Source: an uncultured bacterium (lineage in GTDB: Bacteria; Bacillota_I; Bacilli_A; RFN20; CAG-826). From it: a stretch of DNA of 47,227 bases. Position numbers and translations under genes: made by a program. Below the pieces are notes generated by a model. That model had not been told where the DNA came from and did no database searches. It worked only from the letters and a program-made list of their open reading frames with translations. Position 1 is the first letter of the stretch, and the number at the start of each line of letters is the position of its first letter. Shown in pieces: positions 23,453 to 33,509 of this stretch. The stretch lies in contig CASEKC010000009.1 of assembly GCA_949288485.1 (NCBI GenBank), positions 1 through 47,227 of the forward strand. Direction: 5' to 3'.

Positions 23453-24357
23453 TTAAATGACATTTATGTTATTTTCTATTAATTCATCAACTATTCCATC
23501 ACTAAGTCCAATCATTGGAACAATGATATGATCTGATTTTAAAATAGAAGAAGCTTTAATAAATATTTTTCCAGCTGGAATAATAACATCAGCTCGATCA
23601 GGTTTAAGATTAAATTTTTCAATTCTTTCCCCTACACTTAAATCAACTAATTCTAAATATATTTTATTTAAATCATTAATATCTAATATATTTAAATCTT
23701 TCTTTTCTTTTTTCTTAGACATTTTCCAGTATCGATTTATATTTCCGCCTGTTCCAACAATATTTAAATCACCATATTTTTTATGATACTCATTTATTTT
23801 CTCATTAAATTTTTCCCAAGTTTCTTTTTTATCTTTATTTGCTAATATTCTTAAAGTACCAAGTTCAAAAGAAGAAGATTCAACAGGTTTTCCTTTATTT
23901 AATAATGTAACTTCAGTAGATCCTCCTCCTACATCAATAAAAACATATTTATCTTCATCAAGTGAAAAAGTTTTAGCGATTTTAGAAACGATTCTCGCTT
24001 CCGTTTTTCCATCAATTATTTCTATTTTTATTCCAGTTTCTTGATATACCTGATTAATAACTTCTTCACCGTTTTTAGCTTCTCTCATTGCAGAAGTAGC
24101 TAAAGCACAATAAGAAACACAGGAATAAATTTCCATAATTGTTTTAAAAGCTTTCATCATTAAAATTATTTGATTAACCTTTTTTCACTAATTACTAAAT
24201 TATTATTATAAACATCTACTCCTAAACGAAGAGGAATTCTTACCTTTTGTACTTCAATAGATTCAATTTCTTTTTTATTAATCATTAAAGCATCTTTAAT
24301 GACTAATCTAGCTCCATTAGTACCTATATCGATTCCTGCATAATATCCTGATTTCAT
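23453..24357 (-). pseudogene. ppx: Exopolyphosphatase (Ppx/GppA family), frameshifted
   Basis: Two pieces in different frames make one Ppx: the N-terminal 63 aa (GIDIGTNGARLVI phosphate-1 motif, 24166-24357) and 235 aa (ALATSAMREAKNG, then VFIDVGGGSTEVTLL, 23453-24160). The break is in an A-run near 24184; one extra A would restore the frame (SEKK-VNQIILMMKAF). Ppx degrades polyphosphate, the product of the adjacent ppk. It looks like a shorter, two-domain Ppx. A sequencing error in the homopolymer is possible, but the neighbouring ppk has four further breaks, which favours real decay. Confidence 0.88.
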
Positions 24358-24439
24358 ATCTTTTTTTCCTTAATTTAAATATTTATTAATTTATTACTTA
24401 ATATTTTAAAGATTATTAAGTTAATAATACATATTTAAA

Positions 24440-26522
24440 TTAATATCTATTTTTATAATATTTATATAATTCTTCTTGGCTTCTAAAAGGTAATTCATTA
24501 TTATTTATTTCTATTTTATGATATTTATCATCACCTTTAACTAAACATGCTTTTACATTATCTTTTAAGCCATAATTTACTATCATATCTAATTCTTTTT
24601 TAATATTTTCATCAAAAATAGGTGTAACAACTTCAATACGGTTATATAAATTTCGAGGCATCCAATCAGCACTTCCCATAAAATATAAAGGATTATTGTT
24701 ATTATTAAAAATAAAGATACGAGAATGTTCTAAATAACGGTCAATTATAGCGCGTATTGTTATATTTTCACTTATTCCTTTTATATTAGTTAATAAAGAA
24801 CAATTACCTCTTACTAAAAGTTCTATTCTGACACCTTCTTTACTAGCTTCATATAAAAGATTAACAATTTTTGGATCAGTAATATGGTTTATTTTTATTT
24901 TTATTCCACTAGGTAAACCAGCCTTATGATTTTTTATTTCGTTTTTAATTAATTTTTTAAAAACTAGTTGCATATGTAAAGGGGAAACAAGTAGATTTTT
25001 AAAAATATGTTTTTCATAAGGATAAGAAATAAAATCAAATATTTTACTTACTTCATTAACAATTTTTGGTAATGAAGTAAATAATATACAGTCGGTATAA
25101 GCTTTAGCATTTCCTTCATGAAAATTACCTGTTGAAATAACTGCAATATCTTTTTTTATTCTTTAATTTTATATAAACTATTTTTCCATGAATTTTAAAT
25201 CCTTCTTGACCAGTAATAATATTAACTCCAGCTTCTTTTAAAGTTTGAGAAATTGAAATATTACTTGATTCATCAAAACGGGCTAAAAGTTCAACCATTG
25301 CACTTACTTTTTTACCATTTCTTGAAGCATTAATTAAAGCTTGAACAACTTTACTATCTTTAGCTGCGCGATAAATAGAAGTTTTTATTTCACTTACCAA
25401 AGGAGAAATACTTGCTTCTTGTAAAAGGGCAATAAAATAATCAAAAGATTCATAAGGGACATGAATTAAATAATCTTTTTCTTGAATGGCATCAAGTAAA
25501 GAAGTGTTTTACTTAAATCTTTATCTTTATTATTAATCCATTTTTCATTAACTAAAGAAGGATCATCAATTTTAGGAAATTTCATTAAATCTTTATTATT
25601 ATGATATTTTCCACCGATTGAAATAATATCTAAATCATCAATATCTAATTTTTTAATTAATTTATTTTCTAAGTCTTTAGGAATATCATTACCAAATACT
25701 ACCCTAACAGGAATTCCTTTTTTTCTTTCTTTAACTGCTAAAGAAATTGATTTTAAAACACCTTCTTCAGGATCAGATTCAACTTCCATTTCCGCGTCTT
25801 TACTAAATTTAAAAGCGTAAGCACTATATTTTTATAAGGTAATGTTTTAAAAATATCTTTTAAAAATAATCTAACAACATCATCTAAATAAATAAAACAG
25901 TTTTTCTTATCTTTTGAAGAAGTAATTTAATAAATCTACCGACTATATGAACAGGAAGAGCAATTAAAGCATAATCAATATCATTTAGTTCGTCTTTTTC
26001 CTTTTCTTCCATTTTAATTGCTAAATAAATATGAGTATCATTAACACTAGATAAATTAACCTTTTTATGTAGCATTATTGGATTTATATTTAAAGCAATA
26101 TTATTATCGTAATATTGCTTTAAATATAAAATTTGATTATCACTTAATTCATTTTCATTTAATAAATATACTCCATGATTTCTTAATTCTAAAAATATTT
26201 CATTTAAAGTATTATTAAAATCGATATTATATTTTTCAATTAAAGATAATATCTTTTTAACTTCTTTTTTAGCTTTTATCTTTTCTTTTTTAAAATTTTT
26301 AGAAGTAGAAGCGGCAATTCTTTTTAAAGACGCGACTCTTACTTTATAAAATTCATCTAAATTATTGGAACAGATTCCTAAAAAGGTGAGTCTTTCTAAA
26401 AGAAGGACATCTTTATTCATTACTTCTTTAATAATTCGATAATTAAAATAGCACCAGGAGATGTCTCTTTCTAAATAGGATGAAAAATCTAGTTTTATTA
26501 AGTTATTTTTATTTTGCTTCAT
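24440..26522 (-). pseudogene. ppk: Polyphosphate kinase Ppk1 with four frameshifts
   Basis: The full 690-residue Ppk1 can be followed across five frame segments: N domain (YLERDISWCYFNYRII ... ERLTFLGICSNNLDEFYKV) 26522-25884; a short segment KDKKNCFIYLDDVVRLF; FKFSKDAEMEVESDPEEG to about 25500; SLLDAIQEKDYLIHVPYESF with KIHGKIVYIK, whose His is the phosphorylated residue, to about 25160; then STGNFHEGNAKAYTD and MPRNLYNRIEVVTP to 24440. Breaks lie near 25915, 25830, 25505 and 25160, each a one-base change and mostly in short runs. Ppk1 makes polyphosphate from ATP. All domains are still recognisable, so inactivation is recent. It is in one orientation with ppx, as a former ppk-ppx operon. 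Confidence 0.92.
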
Positions 26523-26688
26523 ATATTTAAAATTTTAAAAAAAATATTAATAATAATACAAAGATTAAATTGTAAAGATTATTAGTATATTATTATTAAT
26601 ATTTATATATATGAGCATATTATTTGTATAATATTTTTAAAAGAATTAAGTTTATTAAGGTTAAAACAAAGGTATATAAAAAGAATTT

Positions 26689-27495
26689 ATGAATATTTCA
26701 ACAACAAATATTATTATAACGATTATTGGTTTTACGATTATATTTTTAGGGAATTTACTTGGTGCAGGATTAATTTTCTTTTTTAAAAAAGATATTAATA
26801 AAAAATTAAATACCATCTTTTTAGGATTTGCTAGTGGAATCATGGTTGCTGCATCTATTTTTTCGCTTATTTTACCATCATTAGAAAGTGAATCATTAAC
26901 TAACTATGGTGATTTTAAATTTGTTCCAGCAGTAGTTGGTTTTCTTTTAGGAGGATTATTTTTATTTTTAATTGATAAAATTATTCCCCATTTTCATAAA
27001 GGAACAAATGAAGAAGAAGGTGTTAAATCGAAATTTTCTAAATCAACTAAATTATTTTTAGCAATGACTATTCATAATATTCCTGAAGGATTAGCTGTTG
27101 GTTTTTCTTTTGGAGGAGCTTTATTAATTAATAATGATAGTGCTTTTATTGCTTCTTTAATGCTTGCTATAGGTATGGCAATACAAAATTTTCCAGAAGG
27201 AGCAGCCGTTACACTCCCTTTAAAAGAAACAACTAATAGTAAAGGAAAAGCTTTTTTATATGGATCTTTAAGTGGGATAGTTGAACCTATATTTGCTCTT
27301 ATTGGTTTCTTTTTAGCTGCGGAATTATCTTTTTTAGAACCATATTTATTATCTTTTGCAGCTGGAGCAATGATTTATGTAGTTATTGAAGATTTAATTC
27401 CGGATGCTCATTTATCTAAAAACCCACATTATGGAACTTGGTCAGCATTAATAGGTTTTTCTTTAATGATGGTTTTAGATGTTGCCTTAGGTTAA
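26689..27495 (+). CDS. ZIP-family metal transporter
   Basis: 268 aa with about eight membrane helices. The metal-binding helix motifs MTIHNIPEGLAVG and GMAIQNFPEGAAVTLPL are hallmarks of ZIP/ZupT proteins, which import zinc and other divalent metals. The His-containing loop between helices 3 and 4 (IIPHFHKG) is also present. Divergent from ppk, so the 166-bp gap holds both promoters. Only a weak ribosome site is visible. Confidence 0.92.
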   Translation: MNISTTNIIITIIGFTIIFLGNLLGAGLIFFFKKDINKKLNTIFLGFASGIMVAASIFSLILPSLESESLTNYGDFKFVPAVVGFLLGGLFLFLIDKIIPHFHKGTNEEEGVKSKFSKSTKLFLAMTIHNIPEGLAVGFSFGGALLINNDSAFIASLMLAIGMAIQNFPEGAAVTLPLKETTNSKGKAFLYGSLSGIVEPIFALIGFFLAAELSFLEPYLLSFAAGAMIYVVIEDLIPDAHLSKNPHYGTWSALIGFSLMMVLDVALG

Positions 27496-27676
27496 TAAAA
27501 TTCAATAAATAATATAAATAAAAGTAAATAAATAGTTAAAAAATAGTAAGTTTTTTATTAATTATTTAATAAATTAGTTAAAAAAATACATAAAATAAAT
27601 GTGCATATATATGTCACTATTTAAGCACATTTTTTATTTACAAAGATATCTTAAGATTTTAATATTTACTTACCTT

Positions 27677-28327
27677 ATGAAAAACTTAAATGACTTATTA
27701 ACATATGAGATTGGTGAATTTAATTACACCTTTAAAGATCTATTATTTGAACTTAATCTTAATTTAATAATAGATAATAATAATACTGATTTATATTATT
27801 TTTCTTTTCTAAACGAAAAAGAAACAATAATTAAATCAAAATTATTATCGTTTTCATTAACTAATTTTAATGTTTATGAAATATTAGTTAGTTTGAAAAA
27901 CTATTATCTATTAAATAAATTAGAATTAGTATCCTTAATTAATAATTATTCTTTAACTAATCTTTATTTTGACATTGAAGATATAGAAAATGAACATTTA
28001 TTTAATGAATATTTATCATCTATAAATCTTTATAAGATCTTTTTAAATCATAAAATTGATTTAAAAAGAATAAATGAAGAAGTAATAAATAATAAAGATG
28101 ATGATGAAGATAGTAGTAATATTACTAATAAGAGTAGTAACAACAATAAAACTAATAATACATTAAAATTAGAAAGAGTTATTGATTTATCATTTATTGA
28201 TAGATATGAGGACAATACTATTAATAACCATGTATCTTTAATTAACTTAATTAAAAATAGAGTAATAAATAATTTAATAAAACTTAAACGTTACAAATCT
28301 TTACTATTATTTATATATGATTTTTAA
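27677..28327 (+). CDS. Hypothetical Asn/Leu-rich protein
   Basis: 216 aa from ATG 27677; the frame extends 26 codons upstream through a hydrophobic stretch, but neither start has a clear ribosome site. No domain is recognised. It has a run of Asp/Asn/Ser (DDDEDSSNITNKSSNNNK) dividing two Leu/Ile/Asn-rich helical halves, and no signal peptide if the shorter start is used. It might be a rapidly evolving regulator, but there is no evidence for a function. Confidence 0.5.
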   Translation: MKNLNDLLTYEIGEFNYTFKDLLFELNLNLIIDNNNTDLYYFSFLNEKETIIKSKLLSFSLTNFNVYEILVSLKNYYLLNKLELVSLINNYSLTNLYFDIEDIENEHLFNEYLSSINLYKIFLNHKIDLKRINEEVINNKDDDEDSSNITNKSSNNNKTNNTLKLERVIDLSFIDRYEDNTINNHVSLINLIKNRVINNLIKLKRYKSLLLFIYDF

Positions 28328-28383
28328 ATAAAATAGATATATAGATAAAAATAAAAAAAGAAGAAGGAGTAAAGAGAATAAAT

Positions 28384-28863
28384 ATGGAAAAAGAAATTAA
28401 TAATACTAATAATAAATATTTAAGAAGATATATGATTCTTTCAATTATATATGCTTCATTAGCATTAATTGCAGGTGTTTTTTATCGAGAATTTACTAAA
28501 TTTAATAATTTTAGTAGTGAAACAACTCTTTCACTTATTCATACTCATTATTTTGTTTTAGGGATGTTTTTCTTTTTAATTCTTTTATTATTAGAAAAGA
28601 GTTTTAGTTTTAGTAGTAAAAATGATAATACTAATAAAAAAGTTGGTATTAGTATTATCCTTTATAATATTGGATTAAACTTAACTACTATAATGTTATT
28701 AGTTAGAGGTATTTTCGAAGTAATTTCAAAAGAGGAAATTACTTCGAAAATAAATGGTGTAATAAGTGGAGTAGCAGGAATAGGACATATCTTACTAGGA
28801 GTATTTTTAATCCTTATTTTAATCTTTATATTTATTGATGTATTTAAAAAGAAAAAGATTTAA
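28384..28863 (+). CDS. Four-helix membrane protein, DUF2871 family
   Basis: 159 aa with four membrane helices. The motif LIHTHYFVLGMFFFLILLLL in helix 2 and the GHILLGVFLIL pattern in helix 4 match DUF2871 proteins of Bacillota. The His pair in helix 2 might bind a metal or haem; the function is not known. AAGGAG at 28364-28369 and AAAGAGA closer to the ATG serve as ribosome site. Confidence 0.72.
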   Translation: MEKEINNTNNKYLRRYMILSIIYASLALIAGVFYREFTKFNNFSSETTLSLIHTHYFVLGMFFFLILLLLEKSFSFSSKNDNTNKKVGISIILYNIGLNLTTIMLLVRGIFEVISKEEITSKINGVISGVAGIGHILLGVFLILILIFIFIDVFKKKKI

Positions 28864-28870
28864 ATAAATA

Positions 28871-28982
28871 GGTCTTAAAATATATAAAAGTCATTTGAAA
28901 TTTAGTGCGAAAGTAGATAAAAGTCGCTATGATTTTAGTGCGAAACTCCTAAAAACTCCCTTTATTTTTAGTGCGAAAAACA
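28871..28982. repeat. Array of 33-bp repeats, type A, left of the TOTE-like gene
   Basis: Units start at 28901, 28934 and 28967 (exact 33-bp period), each beginning TTTAGTGCGAAA and continuing with a variable AT-rich part around TAAAA-GTC or ACTC; a degenerate unit precedes at 28871. The same unit forms the array at 31949-32094. Confidence 0.88.
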
Positions 28983-28995
28983 ATATTTATTCAAT

Positions 28996-29021
28996 AAAAA
29001 TGCGATAATTATCGTATTTTT
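28996..29021. terminator. Palindromic terminator
   Basis: AAAAATGCGATAATTATCGT followed by a T-run: the same GCGATAATTATCG core as the terminator at 4713-4728. It probably ends the DUF2871 transcript after the repeat array. Confidence 0.6.
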
Positions 29022-29060
29022 TAGATATAATTAAAGAAATTTAATTTTTAATAATAATTT

Positions 29061-29101
29061 ATCACAAAAGTTAAAAATAAAATGCCTCAAAAGTTAAAAG
29101 T
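29061..29101 (+). repeat. 41-bp repeat containing AAAATGCCTC, left copy
   Basis: Matches 33522-33562 in the same orientation at 32 of 41 positions, with ATAAAATGCCTC / GTAAAATGCCTC as the shared heart. It brackets the TOTE-like gene and the DUF4143 ATPase together with the right copy. Confidence 0.6.
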
Positions 29102-29234
29102 GTAAATTATAAAAATGATAAAAAAGTTATGTAAAATTATTTATCAATGATATACAAAGTTTTTTAAAAAACCTTAAAAAATTAAACAAATTTTATTTAA
29201 AAACTGATAAATTCTCATCTTTTAGCATTTACAT

Positions 29235-29250
29235 TGATATAATGTAGATA
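29235..29250 (+). promoter_or_regulatory. Extended -10 promoter giving a leaderless transcript
   Basis: TGATATAAT (extended -10 TGnTATAAT, 29235-29243) ends 6 bp before the ATG at 29250. Transcription would begin at or next to the start codon and there is no ribosome site, so the mRNA is probably leaderless. Confidence 0.55.
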
Positions 29251-31937
29251 TGAATTATGACAATCTTTCAAAAGAAACTTTAATTCGTGAAATAGAATCT
29301 TTAAAAGAAGAAATCAAAAGACTTCAATCTTTATTGACATTAAATAATATAAATTTTACTAAAGAAGAAATTCCGGAGTTTAATTTTTCTTTAGAAGAAA
29401 AAATCGCATTATATAGTGAGTATTTCAAAGGAAATCCAAACTATGTAGCTGAACAATTTGAAAAAAACGGCAATAAATTTTATTCTTTGGTTTGTGAAAA
29501 TAAATTTTCTTCCTTATGTAATATTAAAGAAGTTAAATGTAAAGATTGTAGAAAGCAGAAATTTGTAAAATACGATGACAATATCGTTTTAAATCAATTG
29601 AAAGGAACAAAACAATACGGCATATATCCTTTAATAAATGATAAATGTAATTTTATTGTTGTTGATTTTGATGAAAGTAATTTCAAAGAAACCGCAATAG
29701 CATTTAAAAATAACTCTTTAAAATATAATGTTGATGTCGCTATTGAATTATCTCAATCAGGAAATGGAGCTCATGCTTGGATTTTCTTTTCTGAAGAAAT
29801 AGATGCAAAAATTGCTAGAAAACTTTGTTTTTATTTATTAGAAGATTGTTTCGAAGAAGGGAAATTGGATAATTTAAATTCTTTTGATCGTTTAATTCCA
29901 TCCCAAGATTATTCACCATTAAATGGATTTGGAAATTTAATAGCCCTTCCATTAAGTGGAAAGAAAAGCAAAAATAACAATACAACTATTTTTGTAAGAA
30001 ATGATTTCACTCCTTTTCAATTAAATGAACAATTTTCTTATTTAAAAACAATAAATAAATTAAATAAAAAAGAAGTAGAATCAATTATTAAAAATTTTGA
30101 TGAAAATAAAAATAAACTATTAAATTTAACGAATTTAAAAATAAATAACACTGATTTTAACAACGATTTTACAATTTATTTAAATTCAATGATATCTGTT
30201 TATAAAAGTCAAATTTCTAAAAAGGCATTAAATTTCCTCAAAAAAATTGGGTCAATTAATAATCACGAATATTTTGAAAGACAAGCTAAAAGATTATCTA
30301 CCTATAATATATCAAGATTTTTAAGACTTTATCATGAAGATGATGTAATTATTAAATTACCAATTGGTGTTTTAAATTATCTTTTAGAAGTTTTTGAAAA
30401 AAAGAAAATTAAATATCGATTAAAAGATTCAAGAACTAAAGGCGAATCAATTGATATAACATTTAATGGCGAACTTCATGAAAAACAAAAAGAAGCTCTC
30501 GATAAATTATTGAATAATGAAAGAGGAATTCTTTTAGCTAATACTGCTTTTGGAAAAACAGTAGTTGCTATTGCTTTAATCTGTGCTTTAAAAATAAATA
30601 CAGCTATTTTAGTTGATAAAATAAATCTAATTGAACAATGGAAACAAAAAATTAAAGAATTTACTATATTTGATGAAAATAATAAGATTGGTGAATATAC
30701 TTCAACAAAAAGAAAACTTAGTAATTTTATAGATATTATTTCTGTAAAATCTTTAAATTCTCCTGATATTGATGAAAATATTTTTGAAAATTATGGATTA
30801 GTAATAATTGATGAAGTGCATCATTTAGCAGCACAAAGTTTTGAAAATGCAATTAAAAAATTTAATGCAAAAAGAATATATGGTTTAACCGCAACATTAA
30901 AAAGAAGTGATGGTAATGAAGGAATTATTAAAAAATGTATAGGTGATGTAATCTTTGAACATTTTGATGAAAAAAGTGATTTTTTACGTATTTTACATCC
31001 AATAATAACTGGTTTTAATGCAGATTTAAATAGTTTAACTATTAATGGAAGAGTTGATTATACATCCTTATTAAATGAAATGATTAAAGATGAAAAACGA
31101 AATGAACTTATTTTAAATCGTATTAGTGAAAATATAACAAAAAAGAATATTTTAGTACTTACTGAAAGAATTGAGCATGCTCAATTCTTATATGAAAAGA
31201 TAAAAGAAAAATATAAGGATGAATATATTTATAATATAAATGGATCTTCTTCAAAAAAAGAATTAAAGATTTTTCAAGAAGAAATAAATTCATTATCACT
31301 AAATAAAAAAATAACTATTATTTCAACCGGTAAATTTATAGGTGAAGGATTTGATTTAGACAGATTAGAAGTTTTATATATAACTATGCCTATTAAATGG
31401 GAAGGAACTTTACAACAATATACTGGCCGTTTACATCGTCAAAAAGAAGGAAAAGAAAAAGTAGAAGTTTATGATTTTGTTGATTTAAATATTCCTATTT
31501 TTGAAAATATGTTTAATATTCGTTTAAAAAAATATAAAAAATTACTTTATAAAAACGAAGATAATATTAATGAAGAATTTATTTTTGATAAGGAAACTTA
31601 TTTTAAAAAATTAAAAGAAGATTTATCTAATGCAAATAGCAATATAAGATTTATTATAGGTTTAGGATATTCAAAAATTATTAATCATTTAATTAGTTTT
31701 ACTTCTAAAAATGCAAAAGTGTATTTATATACTAATTATGAATATGAGATAAATAGAGAAGCAAAAGTATTAAATTTAGATAAAAAATCATTAATAAATG
31801 CTATTATTATCGATGATTCAATTATTTATATAGGATCTTTAAATCCATTTGTAAGTAATAATAGTGAAGATGATTCGATTATATGTGTTTATGATAAGTT
31901 ACTTATTCAAAAGTATATTAATTTTATAAAGATTTAA
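29250..31937 (+). CDS. TOTE-type primase / SF2 helicase / PLD-like fusion protein
   Basis: 895 aa in four parts. (1) A coiled coil at 5-28. (2) An archaeo-eukaryotic-primase-like domain: Cys knuckle C82, C90, C97, C100, metal motif VVDFDE (D139, D141), SGNGAHAWIFF (170-180) and FGNLIALPLSG (227-236). (3) An SF2 helicase: NTAFGKT Walker A (431-437), DEVH (521-524), LTATLKRSD (546-554), STGKFIGEGFD and QYTGRLHR arginine finger (723-730). (4) A PLD-like C-terminal fold with IIIDDSIIYIGSLNPF, where the usual HKD His is absent. This order is that of TOTE conflict-system primase-helicases, thought to act in mobile-element or phage conflict. Flanked on both sides by 33-bp repeat arrays. No accessory gene is co-transcribed. 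Confidence 0.8.
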   Translation: MNYDNLSKETLIREIESLKEEIKRLQSLLTLNNINFTKEEIPEFNFSLEEKIALYSEYFKGNPNYVAEQFEKNGNKFYSLVCENKFSSLCNIKEVKCKDCRKQKFVKYDDNIVLNQLKGTKQYGIYPLINDKCNFIVVDFDESNFKETAIAFKNNSLKYNVDVAIELSQSGNGAHAWIFFSEEIDAKIARKLCFYLLEDCFEEGKLDNLNSFDRLIPSQDYSPLNGFGNLIALPLSGKKSKNNNTTIFVRNDFTPFQLNEQFSYLKTINKLNKKEVESIIKNFDENKNKLLNLTNLKINNTDFNNDFTIYLNSMISVYKSQISKKALNFLKKIGSINNHEYFERQAKRLSTYNISRFLRLYHEDDVIIKLPIGVLNYLLEVFEKKKIKYRLKDSRTKGESIDITFNGELHEKQKEALDKLLNNERGILLANTAFGKTVVAIALICALKINTAILVDKINLIEQWKQKIKEFTIFDENNKIGEYTSTKRKLSNFIDIISVKSLNSPDIDENIFENYGLVIIDEVHHLAAQSFENAIKKFNAKRIYGLTATLKRSDGNEGIIKKCIGDVIFEHFDEKSDFLRILHPIITGFNADLNSLTINGRVDYTSLLNEMIKDEKRNELILNRISENITKKNILVLTERIEHAQFLYEKIKEKYKDEYIYNINGSSSKKELKIFQEEINSLSLNKKITIISTGKFIGEGFDLDRLEVLYITMPIKWEGTLQQYTGRLHRQKEGKEKVEVYDFVDLNIPIFENMFNIRLKKYKKLLYKNEDNINEEFIFDKETYFKKLKEDLSNANSNIRFIIGLGYSKIINHLISFTSKNAKVYLYTNYEYEINREAKVLNLDKKSLINAIIIDDSIIYIGSLNPFVSNNSEDDSIICVYDKLLIQKYINFIKI

Positions 31938-31948
31938 ATCTTTTGATA

Positions 31949-32094
31949 GTTAGTGCGAAAATATTTAAAAGTCACTTGATTTTTAGTGCAGCAAATATAA
32001 AAACTCACTTTAATTTTAGTGCGAATACATACAAAGGTCGCTTCTAATTTAGTGCGAAACATATAAAAACTCGCTTGATTTTTAGTGCCAAAAA
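31949..32094. repeat. Array of 33-bp repeats, type A, between the TOTE-like gene and the DUF4143 ATPase
   Basis: Units at 31949, 31982, 32015 and 32048 plus a partial at 32081, all exactly 33 bp apart. Consensus: TTTAGTGCGAAA, about four variable bases, TAAAAACTCGCTTGATT. The array begins 12 bp after the TOTE-like stop and ends 43 bp before the next start. Confidence 0.92.
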
Positions 32095-32108
32095 TTATTT
32101 TTAAATGT

Positions 32109-32114
32109 TATAAT
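32109..32114 (+). promoter_or_regulatory. Candidate -10 of the DUF4143 ATPase gene
   Basis: TATAAT 24 bp before the ATG; the -35 region would fall within the last partial repeat of the array, so the array may modulate this promoter. Confidence 0.4.
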
Positions 32115-32137
32115 TAAAGCATAAATAAGGTATTTTT

Positions 32138-33496
32138 ATGTATTTCAAAAGAAAAATTGATAAAGAATTAGAAAATTGGTTAAAAGTAAATGGTCACTCA
32201 CCAGCTTTAATTACAGGTGTTAGACAATGTGGGAAAACGAGTAGTATAAAACGTTTTGCTAATGATAATTTTAAAAATGTTGTTTACATAAATTTTTGGG
32301 AAACACCGAAAATGAAGCAAGCATTCGAAGAATCATTAAATGTTGATGACATAATTTCTACACTTACTTATCTTAATAGTAATTTTAAATTTATTCCTTA
32401 TGAAACGGTAATTATTTTTGATGAAATACAAGATTGTGCTAAAGCCCGTTTATCTTTAAAAAGCTTTAAAGAAGATAAAAGATTTGAAGTGATTGCTAGT
32501 GGATCTTATGTTGGTTTAAATATTGAAAATAAAGGAAAAGCAAATACGCCAAAACCTAATGGATCTGAAGATGTTTTTACAATGAAAACTTTAGATTTTG
32601 AAGAATTTCTTTGGACAATTGGATATGATGAAGATAAAATAAATTTTTTAGTCGATTGTATAAAAGAGAAAAAGAAAATCCCTAATTTAATACATAAAAC
32701 GATGAAAGAATTGTACAAAACCTATATATCTATTGGGGGATATCCAGAAGTTATATCTAGTTTTTTAAATAATAATAAAAACTATAATATAGCCTTTAAA
32801 AAGATTAGTAGTTTAATTTTTGATATAAAAGGCGATCCTTTAAAAAGAACTGATGAAAATGGCAAGCCTCTTTATACTCAATATGAAATAGCAAGAATAC
32901 AAAACTCCTTTGATTTAATACCTAGTTTTTTATTAAAAGATAATAAAAAATATGTTGTTTCAAAAATCGATGGAGGGAATGGATTACAAAAACAAGATGC
33001 AATAAATTATCTTGTTAATGCAAATTTAGTTTTTAAAGTTAACAATTTAACTAATCTTTCTCTTCCTTTAAAAAGTAGTGCTATCTTAAATGATTTTAAA
33101 TTATTTTATTCTGATATTGGTCTTTTTATAGGAAATAGTGGGTTTGATACTATCGAGGGATTAATGAATGATACTTTAGGAATGAATAAAGGTTATTTAT
33201 ATGAAGCAATAGTTGCAGATAATCTTTTTAAAGCTAATATTCCTTTATATTATTTTAAAAAGAGTAGTGGTTTAGAAGTTGATTTTATTATCTCTTATCA
33301 AGGTTATCCAACATTAATCGAAGTAAAAGCATATAATGGAAATGTTAAATCTTCTAAAACTATATTAAATAATCCAAATCATTATGGAAAAGCAAGATTA
33401 ATTAAATTTGGTGATTATAATATTGGTTTTAGTGATAATTTTGTTACATTACCTTATTATTTAATTTTTGCATTAGATAGAGTTTCGTTATTTTAA
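32138..33496 (+). CDS. AAA_14 / DUF4143 ATPase
   Basis: 452 aa. Walker A GVRQCGKT near residue 30 and Walker B VIIFDEIQD near 95 form an archaeal-type AAA ATPase domain; the C-terminal DUF4143 part ends in a PD-(D/E)xK-like core (LEVDFIISYQGYPTLIEVKA). This family is widespread, often multicopy and variable between strains, with unproven roles in defence or mobile-element biology. AAGG lies 9 nt before the ATG. Preceded by a 33-bp repeat array and followed by an inverted repeat. Confidence 0.85.
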   Translation: MYFKRKIDKELENWLKVNGHSPALITGVRQCGKTSSIKRFANDNFKNVVYINFWETPKMKQAFEESLNVDDIISTLTYLNSNFKFIPYETVIIFDEIQDCAKARLSLKSFKEDKRFEVIASGSYVGLNIENKGKANTPKPNGSEDVFTMKTLDFEEFLWTIGYDEDKINFLVDCIKEKKKIPNLIHKTMKELYKTYISIGGYPEVISSFLNNNKNYNIAFKKISSLIFDIKGDPLKRTDENGKPLYTQYEIARIQNSFDLIPSFLLKDNKKYVVSKIDGGNGLQKQDAINYLVNANLVFKVNNLTNLSLPLKSSAILNDFKLFYSDIGLFIGNSGFDTIEGLMNDTLGMNKGYLYEAIVADNLFKANIPLYYFKKSSGLEVDFIISYQGYPTLIEVKAYNGNVKSSKTILNNPNHYGKARLIKFGDYNIGFSDNFVTLPYYLIFALDRVSLF

Positions 33497-33509
33497 AATC
33501 TATTATTTT

